Shown here in pieces: positions 1 to 5,952 of a stretch of 12,613 nt of DNA. This stretch comes from Nitrospira sp. UBA5698 (GTDB taxonomy: Bacteria; Nitrospirota; Nitrospiria; Nitrospirales; Nitrospiraceae), in NCBI GenBank assembly GCA_002420115.1, contig DIHK01000014.1:1-12613 (forward strand). The letters run 5' to 3'. The position numbers and the translations under genes are program-made. A model generated the notes under the pieces. It saw only the letters and a list, made by a program, of their open reading frames with translations, searched no databases and was not told the origin of the DNA. The number at the start of each line of letters is the position of its first letter. Positions within the stretch are counted from its first letter, which is position 1.

Positions 1-201
1 GATGTTAAACCGCCACAGCCCCATCCACACCGACTCGAACTCCGGGGTCATCGAATCCAACCCGTGCGAATACCCGAAGGTCCGCTGATACACCACCCAA
101 AACACTCCGATCGCCAACATCGCAAACCAGCCGATCTTCACCGGCTTCGAATCGTACCACTGCGAGACGTCATAGCCCCGCCCGGAACTGTCAGCTGCCA
201 T
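1..201 (-). CDS. amoC: Ammonia monooxygenase subunit C, N-terminal 67 residues (partial)
   Basis: AmoC is a membrane subunit of copper-dependent ammonia monooxygenase, which oxidises ammonia to hydroxylamine. Only the first 67 codons are present; the frame is still open at position 1. The translation starts MAADSSGRGYDVSQWYDSKP, enters a hydrophobic segment (about residues 23-38), and then has YQRTFGYSHGLDSM and the segment EFESVWMGLWR. These match the AmoC/PmoC N-terminal pattern (YDxSxWYDSK, YQRxFxYSHGxDSM, VWMGLWR) as I recall it. The ATG at 201 is preceded by a near-perfect Shine-Dalgarno. The copper ligands of AmoC lie further downstream and cannot be checked. amoA and amoB are expected beyond the left edge but are not seen. 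It could instead be a solitary extra amoC copy, which ammonia oxidisers often carry. Family assignment is confident. Confidence 0.95.
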   Translation of the reverse strand, partial: MAADSSGRGYDVSQWYDSKPVKIGWFAMLAIGVFWVVYQRTFGYSHGLDSMTPEFESVWMGLWRFNI

Positions 202-208
202 GTCCGCT

Positions 209-216
209 ACCTCCTT
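209..216 (-). promoter_or_regulatory. Strong ribosome binding site of amoC
   Basis: Read on the minus strand this is AAGGAGGT, complementary to the 16S rRNA 3' end, with seven bases before the amoC ATG at 201. It fixes the start codon and suggests strong translation, as expected for an AMO subunit. Confidence 0.85.
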
Positions 217-324
217 GTTTTAAATGAAAACGCGCAACTACTGCTGATTACCATAGTCCAAACAAGCACCCCCCATCGCAGGCATTGCATGAAACTTCGC
301 GATGGAGCCCGTAAAAGGTCCGCA

Positions 325-354
325 AGTATCCGACAAAGCTTTAAGATGAGTCAA
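325..354 (-). promoter_or_regulatory. Candidate proximal amoC promoter
   Basis: On the minus strand TTGACT (349-354) is followed after 18 bases by GATACT (325-330), matching the sigma70 consensus at 5 and 4 of 6 positions. Transcription would begin near 318, leaving an untranslated leader of about 117 bases before amoC. It lies five bases downstream of a perfect tandem repeat. Found by eye; no transcript data. Confidence 0.5.
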
Positions 355-359
355 GCAAA

Positions 360-381
360 ATATCATGAAGATATCATGAAG
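360..381 (-). repeat. Perfect 11-bp tandem direct repeat upstream of the amoC promoter
   Basis: ATATCATGAAG occurs twice head to tail with no gap (360-370 and 371-381, plus-strand reading). Each copy contains the palindrome TCATGA, and the junction makes an inverted repeat, ATATC (360-364) and GATAT (370-374). It ends five bases before the candidate -35 box of the proximal amoC promoter. That is where an activator dimer or a polymerase alpha-subunit contact would sit. Binding is inference. Confidence 0.55.
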
Positions 382-438
382 AAGACTAACCAAATCCCCA
401 CGCTACAGCTCAAATCAGGGCCTCAGTCAGGTGCCTGA

Positions 439-468
439 GGTATACTCCTTCAGAATCTGGGAAGTCAA
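439..468 (-). promoter_or_regulatory. Candidate distal amoC promoter
   Basis: On the minus strand TTGACT (463-468) precedes TATACC (439-444) with an 18-base spacer, matching 5 and 4 of 6 consensus positions. With the proximal site it would give amoC two tandem promoters, an arrangement reported for amoCAB of Nitrosomonas europaea. A short inverted repeat, CCTCAG (421-426) and CTGAGG (435-440), overlaps the expected start of transcription. Confidence 0.4.
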
Positions 469-557
469 GATCACACATTGGTAGGGGTAACTGAGTGAAC
501 GAGAGAGACAGCTGACTCATTCAAGAACTGCCTCATTCCTTTCTCGGCTATCAGGCT

Positions 558-577
558 TGGTCGGCAAAGTCCGACCA
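558..577 (-). terminator. Hairpin downstream of copD, possible weak terminator
   Basis: The stem is TGGTCGG/CCGACCA, 7 bp with a six-base loop, about 190 bases beyond the copD stop. No U-tract follows, so intrinsic termination would be inefficient. Its alternatives are an RNA-processing or operator site. Confidence 0.3.
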
Positions 578-766
578 CATCCCATCCATAGCTTCCTGCG
601 TAGACAGGTAAGATCCTACTCAGAACATAGAGGCTTGAAGATTGATGATGGAGACTGATGAATGGAGCGTAGCCAGAATCGCCCTCCTGGCACTGCTGAG
701 CGGAAGGTGCGACTCAGACCAGCGCGGCTGACCGGCATACAGATCCCCAAGGAGGGAAAGCGGCTG

Positions 767-2782
767 TCAATGAACGTGGTCGCCAGGAGGCGGGAGAATT
801 TCTCGCTCCTGATTGAGCTGCGTAATTTGTTGCGTCAAGAGGGCGACGTCCGTCCAGCCAGCTCCATCCCCCTGAGAGATCCACCTAGCCCGTAGGTATC
901 CAAATCGATCAAAAAGAAACTCGATGTGCTTCGGTCTCGTCCCTTCTCCAAACAAGTCAGGAAGAGAGAGCGTCCTTCGAAACAGGGCATAACTGCTGGA
1001 GATCTCGCGCGCCCCCTGCGTAACGACCGGGAATGGCATACCCCGCACAACCGCAGCCAAGTCATCGGACGACAAGTCCGTCATCGGGACGGCTAATATA
1101 GCGGCATTATTCTTCACGATCTCGTCCGCGAAAGAACGGAGTCGTTCGAGCCGCTCACGCGACTCCGGCCAGGAGAAGAGGACAAGCAGTAAATCTTGCT
1201 TGCCACGGAAATCTTTCAGCGTACCGCTTGTGCCATCGTGCGCGACGTACGAGAAGTTCGGCGTCGCCAGAAAGGGTTGTTCAGGCAGAATACGGGGGGT
1301 AATGATTCTCGATTGATACCCTCGGTTATTGGCATGAAGAAAGTTCAGCAGATCCCATCGGTCTTCTTCTGAAAGCTTCTCCCCGAAGGCCGGCATGACT
1401 CCGTTGAATCGTCCGTAGGTGAGCCAATGGAAGAAATCACCCGCCGTGTGCATGGCAGTATGAGGTTCCGTCAGAAGATCAACCGGTTGCTTCGGTAACG
1501 CTTTCGCCAAGACGCCGTTTCCTTTTGCCTGCGGTCCATGACACGGAATACAGTTCGCCGTAAAGAGGTCAACCCCATTGGCAATCGAGATGGCATCGAA
1601 CGGGACCGGCGTTTTCCGATAGGTTTCCGGGTACGATTGCACGGAAAGGGGATACAGCGTCGCGCCAAGGCCAAGAATTCCCAACATTGTCGGAATAGCG
1701 ATTCGCCACGAAGTTGCCCACTGTTTCTTGCGACCGAGAACGATCGTGATTCCGGCCGTGATGAGGAACACGAGGCCTGTCAGTACGATGGTGCGCACCA
1801 ACGGATCAACCCAATTGGCATCGATTGAAAATCGGAAGGGATAGGGCCAATGATCGATGACATCGTGTTTGGCCGGTACGGCATTGGCTAACACCGTTGC
1901 GACGATGACAAGCAAGATAGCCAGACTGAACTCGATTCTCACCCACGTCTGGAGTTTCTGCCCGCCGGCTGCGGCGCTGTCAGGACTCTGGTTCAGCGCC
2001 GGCACCCACACCGACTTGGCGCGTGATGCAATTACAAGAATGATCCCCAGCAACGTCAACTTCGTGATGAGGAGCCACCCGTAGGTGGTCGCCACCAATC
2101 CGGCGTAATTGGTATCGATCATGCGATTGGCCACGATGAGACCCGAGACGATGATGGTGATCATCGTGTACAGCGCCAATGCTGAAAATCTACTCAACAC
2201 TTCACTGGCACGGGATCTGTCGCTCATCGGGCCAGTCACCGCCGTAGAGGCCACAAGGATCACGCCAGGAAGCCCGCCAAACCAGACACTGGCGACGATG
2301 AGATGTAGGGCATAGATCACCGTGGCCAAGACTGCCTGCTCCTCGGCGGCGGAATGACTCGCGAGAGAACCCAGAGCCAGGGTCAGCGCAGCGACGACGG
2401 CCCCCGCAATGTACCGCCATTGCGCCGGAGGCGAAGTCCGAATGTACAGCACAACCACAAGGACGGCGAGAGCACTCGTCGCACGCAGGATCCAAATAAA
2501 TCCGACTCGCGTCTTCTGCAAAAAGTCCGTCCAGGCTTGCAGATTCCATGCATTACCAGAAACCCCGGTCGCTTGAGCTGTCGTGGTGGCGAGCAGGCCG
2601 AATAAACCGACAAGGAGAGTGAGGGCCAACCATGGGAAGGTCTTGACCAAACGTGTCCGCCAAGAAGGCCCCGGCGCAGCGCCTTGATGATCGGCAATAG
2701 CCAAAAACACGCACCCGCCGATCAGCAGCATCGAGGACACAAGCTGCAGACCGCGAAACAGCGCACCAGCAAACTCGATCAT
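767..2782 (-). CDS. copD: CopD-type copper membrane protein fused to cytochrome c and thioredoxin-fold-like domains
   Basis: This 671-residue protein has three parts. Residues 1-380 are a polytopic CopD-like membrane region with roughly nine or ten hydrophobic segments, including the ALHLIVASVWFGGL segment near 158-171. Residues about 395-490 form a class I cytochrome c domain with heme motif CIPCH (411-415) and a candidate axial Met463 in GVMPAFG. Residues about 500-660 resemble a thioredoxin/peroxiredoxin fold (the TLKDFRGK segment, then LLLVLFSW), but the position of a CxxC motif reads SWPES, so no redox cysteines are present. CopD proteins are inner-membrane partners of CopC and are usually near 300 residues; this one is over twice that. 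The ATG at 2782 overlaps the copC stop by four bases (ATGA), implying translational coupling. Copper transport is inferred; the heme domain suggests redox handling. The third domain's assignment is tentative. Confidence 0.85.
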   Translation of the reverse strand: MIEFAGALFRGLQLVSSMLLIGGCVFLAIADHQGAAPGPSWRTRLVKTFPWLALTLLVGLFGLLATTTAQATGVSGNAWNLQAWTDFLQKTRVGFIWILRATSALAVLVVVLYIRTSPPAQWRYIAGAVVAALTLALGSLASHSAAEEQAVLATVIYALHLIVASVWFGGLPGVILVASTAVTGPMSDRSRASEVLSRFSALALYTMITIIVSGLIVANRMIDTNYAGLVATTYGWLLITKLTLLGIILVIASRAKSVWVPALNQSPDSAAAGGQKLQTWVRIEFSLAILLVIVATVLANAVPAKHDVIDHWPYPFRFSIDANWVDPLVRTIVLTGLVFLITAGITIVLGRKKQWATSWRIAIPTMLGILGLGATLYPLSVQSYPETYRKTPVPFDAISIANGVDLFTANCIPCHGPQAKGNGVLAKALPKQPVDLLTEPHTAMHTAGDFFHWLTYGRFNGVMPAFGEKLSEEDRWDLLNFLHANNRGYQSRIITPRILPEQPFLATPNFSYVAHDGTSGTLKDFRGKQDLLLVLFSWPESRERLERLRSFADEIVKNNAAILAVPMTDLSSDDLAAVVRGMPFPVVTQGAREISSSYALFRRTLSLPDLFGEGTRPKHIEFLFDRFGYLRARWISQGDGAGWTDVALLTQQITQLNQEREILPPPGDHVH

Positions 2783-3186
2783 TTCTTTTGTGCTTCGCCC
2801 TTCACCGTGAAGTCGAAAGACGACTCGACGACATGCCCATCGACTGAGAGGACACGAAACTTGATGGAGTATTTGCCGGGGAGCAACTCGGGCAACGGCA
2901 GGATAATCGACTTAGGGTCATCAGATGCGAGGGTCGGCTTGACATCGGTAATCGACTGTTTCTTGTCATCCAGAACGATCAACGACGCGTAATCCCCCTC
3001 AATCTTTTCATTGAACCACAGACGCACTTGATTTGGTGCCTTTGTGAGGACCGCCCGTCGAGCCGGCTCTGCCTTCACCAACATCGAATGGGCGAGCGCC
3101 GAAGCCGCAGGCATGCCTACCGCTAATGCCACCACGAGAAAGAGACCAACCCGTAGAGTCTTGCGCTTATTCAGTGATGCGATCAT
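2779..3186 (-). CDS. copC: Periplasmic copper-binding protein CopC
   Basis: CopC is a small beta-barrel periplasmic protein that binds Cu(II) and works with CopD. From the ATG at 3186 it has 135 residues. A signal peptide with basic residues (NKRKTLR) and a hydrophobic core ends at ALA, so the mature protein starts with His33. The C-terminal SVDGHVVESSFDF contains Asp116 and His118, which are Asp84 and His86 of the mature chain. This agrees within one residue with the His1/Asp83/His85 site of Pseudomonas fluorescens CopC. The Met-rich Cu(I) loop of classical CopC is absent, so only a Cu(II) site is predicted. The frame extends upstream to 3234, but that ATG has no ribosome binding site. GGAAGG precedes 3186, though at only about three bases, so the start is moderately sure. 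It lies 86 bases after the second amoD. Confidence 0.88.
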   Translation of the reverse strand: MIASLNKRKTLRVGLFLVVALAVGMPAASALAHSMLVKAEPARRAVLTKAPNQVRLWFNEKIEGDYASLIVLDDKKQSITDVKPTLASDDPKSIILPLPELLPGKYSIKFRVLSVDGHVVESSFDFTVKGEAQKK

Positions 3187-3272
3187 CAGCCTTCCGCATG
3201 CTCCATTGTGGTTCCGAAGAATATTTAGCCTCATCAGTCACTTGGGTCAGCAATTCTGTATCAGCGTGGTGC

Positions 3273-3857
3273 CTATGATACGCTGGTCCGTGAAGGCTTC
3301 TGACGATCGCGAAAGGTATAATACCCCGCCACGAAAAGACCGACCAGAACCGGTATAAACACGGTGATATAGTGCATCAGGTGCGAGACCACTCCTGTTT
3401 CACCAACTGAAAATGAAAACCGAGAAACATGCTCCTGCTTTTCACCGACTGAAACAAGACCCACGAACTTGCCGGGCTTGTCAAAATTATACTTCACGTC
3501 AATCGATCCGGTTGGATAGACCTTGGACGGAAGATGCGCAATTGTTGAGGCCTCAAGATTTTCTTCCGAGCCGGTATCGCTGATTACCCTCACCTCAACC
3601 GGGACGGAACGAAGTTCATGTTCTACAAAATCCAGAACCAGGACCGCGTTCCCGATGGCGGGAAGCTCCTGACAAAATTGCCGATCGTAATACATATCCG
3701 GCAGATAGCTATGGAAAAACATCTTATACGGACCGATGTTGAGCACACAGGTATCCGCTGCTAATTCATGTCCATGCTGGGCCATCGCCGGAAACGGCGC
3801 GGCGACCAACAGAAAGAGACAACAGATCCATGCACGAACCAGAACATAAGAAAACAT
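3273..3857 (-). CDS. amoD: AmoD/PmoD-family periplasmic copper protein, second copy
   Basis: This is a 194-residue secreted protein anchored by a C-terminal helix, in the AmoD/PmoD family found beside AMO and pMMO genes. PmoD is reported to form a dimeric CuA-like site using Cys, Met and His. Visible parts are a signal peptide (residues 1-26, ending PAMA), a mature N-terminus QHGHE, and Cys37 and Cys62 separated by 24 residues. Met46 lies between them, but the His found just after this Met in the first copy is Phe here, with a His two places later (MFFH). A hydrophobic helix near residues 165-185 ends in RDRQKPSR. It shares long blocks with the first copy (DTGSEE/DNLEA, GSID, PGKFVG, SVGE), so the two are a tandem duplication. 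The ATG at 3857 follows AGAGG by seven bases; the longer TTG start at 3887 was rejected. Confidence 0.82.
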   Translation of the reverse strand: MFSYVLVRAWICCLFLLVAAPFPAMAQHGHELAADTCVLNIGPYKMFFHSYLPDMYYDRQFCQELPAIGNAVLVLDFVEHELRSVPVEVRVISDTGSEENLEASTIAHLPSKVYPTGSIDVKYNFDKPGKFVGLVSVGEKQEHVSRFSFSVGETGVVSHLMHYITVFIPVLVGLFVAGYYTFRDRQKPSRTSVS

Positions 3858-3914
3858 CGTAGGACCTCTTCTTTCCTTACAATTCAATGCATCGTACCGT
3901 CGATGCTGCCCGTA

Positions 3915-4502
3915 TTAGGAAGCTGCGATCTGTGAAGGCTTTCCGCGATCTCGCATGAAAAAGACAATACCCCCAACGATGAGCACGGCAGCGACGGGAA
4001 TCATATAAATGTTCAGGAATTTTGAAAATACTTTCGGCTCCCCTACCGAGAATGGAAATTTGGAGATATGTTCTCCCTTTTCGCCAACCGTCACGATCCC
4101 GACAAATTTACCAGGCTGCTCAAAGGTATGGTTAAAGTCAATGGAACCATTGGCGTAGACCTTCGCCGGAAGATGGAAGACGGTATTGGCCTCGAGATTG
4201 TCCTCTGACCCAGTGTCTTTGATAATCCTGACTGCAGCGGGAAGAGTGCGCAGGTCTTGCTCAATATAATCAAGCACGACAATCGTATGGCCCGTTGCAG
4301 GAATGTCCTCACAGAATTGCTTCTGCTGCGTATTCTCCGGCTGGTACCCGCTGAAGTGCATCGTGTACGGACCGACCGTGAGCTTGCACATATCCTCGGC
4401 CATGGACAGTCCGCCGTGAGCGTGGACCTGCGTCGAGACAAAGACGCTCAGCGCACATACCACACATGCAATTGTCAGCTTAAGATAGACGAAAGGCCTC
4501 AT
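3915..4502 (-). CDS. amoD: AmoD/PmoD-family periplasmic copper protein, first copy
   Basis: This 195-residue protein has a signal peptide ending STQVHA, giving a mature chain that starts HGG (His29). The metal-site candidates are Cys39, Met48, His49 and Cys64; the cysteines are 24 residues apart, as in both neighbours. A C-terminal hydrophobic helix (about residues 165-187) is followed by basic RDRGKPS, so the folded domain faces the periplasm with a membrane anchor. Its role is inferred from the family: copper storage, delivery or maturation of ammonia monooxygenase. The frame opens as far as 4595, but ATG 4502 follows GAGGGA by six bases. It also puts the first cysteine at residue 39, exactly as in the upstream paralogue. 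Gaps are 65 bases after the AmoE-type gene and 57 before the next copy, consistent with one transcript. Confidence 0.85.
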   Translation of the reverse strand: MRPFVYLKLTIACVVCALSVFVSTQVHAHGGLSMAEDMCKLTVGPYTMHFSGYQPENTQQKQFCEDIPATGHTIVVLDYIEQDLRTLPAAVRIIKDTGSEDNLEANTVFHLPAKVYANGSIDFNHTFEQPGKFVGIVTVGEKGEHISKFPFSVGEPKVFSKFLNIYMIPVAAVLIVGGIVFFMRDRGKPSQIAAS

Positions 4503-4567
4503 AAATGATCCCTCTGTGGAAAAGTGAAGTGACTGCATCGACATACCCAATTGCCCGCCCAGCTTTT

Positions 4568-5155
4568 CTACGAACGCCGTCGGGACGCCCACCAATTTCG
4601 CATTCTACTCGACTTCGAGAGTTCATACCCCACCACGCCAAGCACCAGCAACAGTGCCAGTGGCCCTAACGCTGAACGCCCCAGCTTTGAGTAGTCAACC
4701 TGTTGCACTCGGAGTAAATACGCAGAAGGGCTCAGGCCTTCCGCCGTAATGATCAACTTGTAGAGGCCCTTCTCCAATCGTGCTTCGCCTCTAAGAATTC
4801 CATCCGGATGAGAGACCGGTTTCCAATACGCCACCGTCTTGGCCTCGTCTTGCTCGTTTTCATTGACTCCGCGAATGATCTTGACACCCACCGGGAGCGC
4901 GCGGAGCCCTGGATCAACAAGATCGACGACGAGAAACGTATCACCGACATCAGGGATATCCGTACAATACTCGGCCTTCGGCTCGATCTGCGGTTGGTAA
5001 GCGCTTAAGTGCACCATATTCCCACCGACCTTGCGCACACAGATATCCTCCTCGATGGCCACATTGCCGTGCGCAGCAGCTAGCCCTGGGCTGAAAACCG
5101 TTGTGATCGCAAGAATAAAGAGTGGGACACCGACGCGTGTTGTTTGCTTCATCAT
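4568..5155 (-). CDS. amoE: AmoE-type periplasmic protein of the AmoD superfamily
   Basis: This is the first gene of the leftward amoE-amoD-amoD-copC-copD block and encodes 195 residues. A signal peptide (about 1-28, ending LAAA) leaves a mature N-terminus HGN. Cys39 and Cys64 keep the 24-residue spacing of the two AmoD copies, and His49 aligns with that of the first AmoD. The intervening Met is one position earlier (Met47). The middle of the protein differs from the AmoD copies (EQDEAKTVAYW instead of the DTGSE/LEA block). A hydrophobic helix (about 160-178) is followed by a basic tail ending SRRRS. Naming it amoE rests on its position before amoD and its divergence. The start is 5155 or the adjacent ATG at 5152; upstream there is only a weak GAAG. 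The TTG at 5188 has no ribosome binding site. Confidence 0.78.
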   Translation of the reverse strand: MMKQTTRVGVPLFILAITTVFSPGLAAAHGNVAIEEDICVRKVGGNMVHLSAYQPQIEPKAEYCTDIPDVGDTFLVVDLVDPGLRALPVGVKIIRGVNENEQDEAKTVAYWKPVSHPDGILRGEARLEKGLYKLIITAEGLSPSAYLLRVQQVDYSKLGRSALGPLALLLVLGVVGYELSKSSRMRNWWASRRRS

Positions 5156-5201
5156 GACTTCAATAGCTACCGTTAATGTTCCAAGCAATTAAGATCTGAA
5201 A

Positions 5202-5231
5202 AATGTACCACCCCGTAAGCGATTCTTTCAA
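5202..5231 (-). promoter_or_regulatory. Candidate promoter of the amoE-amoD-amoD-copCD block
   Basis: On the minus strand TTGAAA (5226-5231) is followed after 18 bases by TACATT (5202-5207), each matching 4 of 6 consensus positions. A start near 5196 would leave a leader of about 40 bases. It is the best-looking site in this part of the divergent region but is below consensus strength. Confidence 0.35.
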
Positions 5232-5299
5232 GTACTCGATGGTGGCAGGATGCGCGATGGTATAGTCCGGATTCCCCAGCGCCACTCCACCCATCCATC

Positions 5300-5312
5300 A
5301 AGATGGCATCTT
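5300..5312. promoter_or_regulatory. Short perfect palindrome, possible operator
   Basis: AAGATG and CATCTT form a 6+6 inverted repeat around one central G. It lies about 70 bases upstream of the leftward promoter's -35 and 83 bases upstream of the rightward one. The position suits a regulator, but the repeat is short enough to occur by chance. Confidence 0.25.
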
Positions 5313-5394
5313 CTGGACACACGGGCTCTCGCAATACTGAGAACCCATTTCATCGACACTGAGAGACAAACTCGAAATGTATCTATTGCTTGAG

Positions 5395-5424
5395 TTGACG
5401 ACAAGGCCGAGACGTGCTGATAAT
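5395..5424 (+). promoter_or_regulatory. Candidate sigma70 promoter of the bacterioferritin pair
   Basis: TTGACG (5395-5400) is followed after 18 bases by GATAAT (5419-5424), each matching 5 of 6 consensus positions. This is the strongest promoter-like sequence in the window. Transcription would start near 5431, about 37 bases before the first bfr ATG. It also argues against a bfr start at the in-frame codon at 5414. Confidence 0.6.
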
Positions 5425-5467
5425 GAGAACAGACGACGGGGCTGATACGAAAAGGAGGGCATTCATC

Positions 5468-5944
5468 ATGAAGGCAAAAGAAGGGGTTATCACCATTTTA
5501 AATAAGGTTTTGACCGCAGACCTGACGGCCATCAATCAGTACTTCGTTCATGCCAAGATGTGTGAGAACTGGGGTTATGAACGGCTGCATCGCAAGGTGC
5601 GGGAACGGAGCATTGATGAAATGAAGGATGCCGATGAACTGATCGGTCATATCCTCTATTTGGAAGGGGTCCCGAATGTACAGCGCATGAACACGGTCCA
5701 AGTTGGTGAGACCGTTGCAGAACAACTGAAATTAGACTTGAAGGCTGAACAGGAGATGCTGACTCTGCTGAATGAAGGAATCGTCCACTGCACAAAAGTA
5801 ACGGACTTCACGACTCGACACATGCTGGAAGATATGGCGAAGGATGTCGATGCCCATATCGATTGGATCGAAACTCAACTGGAAACCATCAAACAGGTTG
5901 GGCTTGAGAACTACCTGGCTGAACAGATTACACACGAATCTTGA
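5468..5944 (+). CDS. bfr: Bacterioferritin subunit with degenerate ferroxidase centre
   Basis: Bacterioferritin forms a 24-subunit shell that stores iron and binds heme between subunit pairs. This 158-residue protein aligns without gaps to Escherichia coli Bfr over the core (LNKxL, AINQYF, SIDEMK, HIDW). In E. coli numbering, heme ligand Met52 is kept, and Glu51, Glu94 and His130 are kept. Glu18 is Asp, His54 is Asp and Glu127 is Val, so three of six diiron ligands are changed. It probably oxidises iron poorly and may contribute heme or structure in a mixed shell with the next gene. ATG 5468 follows AAGGAGG (5452-5458) by nine bases; the 5414 start would fall inside the promoter. The next subunit starts eight bases after its stop, so co-translation is likely. 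Confidence 0.93.
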   Translation: MKAKEGVITILNKVLTADLTAINQYFVHAKMCENWGYERLHRKVRERSIDEMKDADELIGHILYLEGVPNVQRMNTVQVGETVAEQLKLDLKAEQEMLTLLNEGIVHCTKVTDFTTRHMLEDMAKDVDAHIDWIETQLETIKQVGLENYLAEQITHES

Positions 5945-5952
5945 GGGAGATC

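Larger units (their letters stand above)
202..766. other. Non-coding leader between copD and amoC
   Basis: These 565 bases lie between the copD stop and the amoC start, both genes reading left. They hold the two candidate amoC promoters, the 11-bp tandem repeat and the amoC ribosome binding site. A 7-bp hairpin, TGGTCGG (558-564) and CCGACCA (571-577), is not followed by a T-run in either direction, so it is a weak terminator at best. Open frames crossing this stretch look like chance frames: they lack ribosome binding sites and resemble no protein I know. The longest on the minus strand that I found by eye is about 21 codons. I see no tRNA or known RNA motif. Confidence 0.6.
5156..5467. other. 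Divergent control region between amoE and the bacterioferritin genes
   Basis: This 312-base non-coding stretch separates leftward amoE from rightward bfr. It contains a candidate leftward promoter (5202-5231), a palindrome AAGATG-G-CATCTT (5300-5312) and a candidate rightward promoter (5395-5424). No convincing gene or known RNA is visible. Shared control of copper and iron functions from here is possible but not shown. Confidence 0.55.

Noticed and set aside
360..381. Start of a CRISPR array or microsatellite
   Set aside because: There are only two contiguous 11-bp copies, without spacers or further units.
64..438. Plus-strand frame antisense to amoC and its leader
   Set aside because: It lies over the amoC start and promoters, has no ribosome binding site and resembles no protein family I recognise.
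421..440. Intrinsic terminator before amoC
   Set aside because: The 6-bp stem (CCTCAG/CTGAGG) has no U-tract on either strand and coincides with a promoter start region.
662..895. Plus-strand frame over the copD 3' end
   Set aside because: It is largely antisense to copD and has no protein-like features.
3857..3887. Longer start (TTG) for the second amoD
   Set aside because: It has no ribosome binding site, and the extension would precede an otherwise complete signal peptide.
5414..5467. N-terminal extension of the first bacterioferritin
   Set aside because: It overlaps the -10 region of a good promoter, and the ATG at 5468 has an ideal ribosome binding site and matches the family length.
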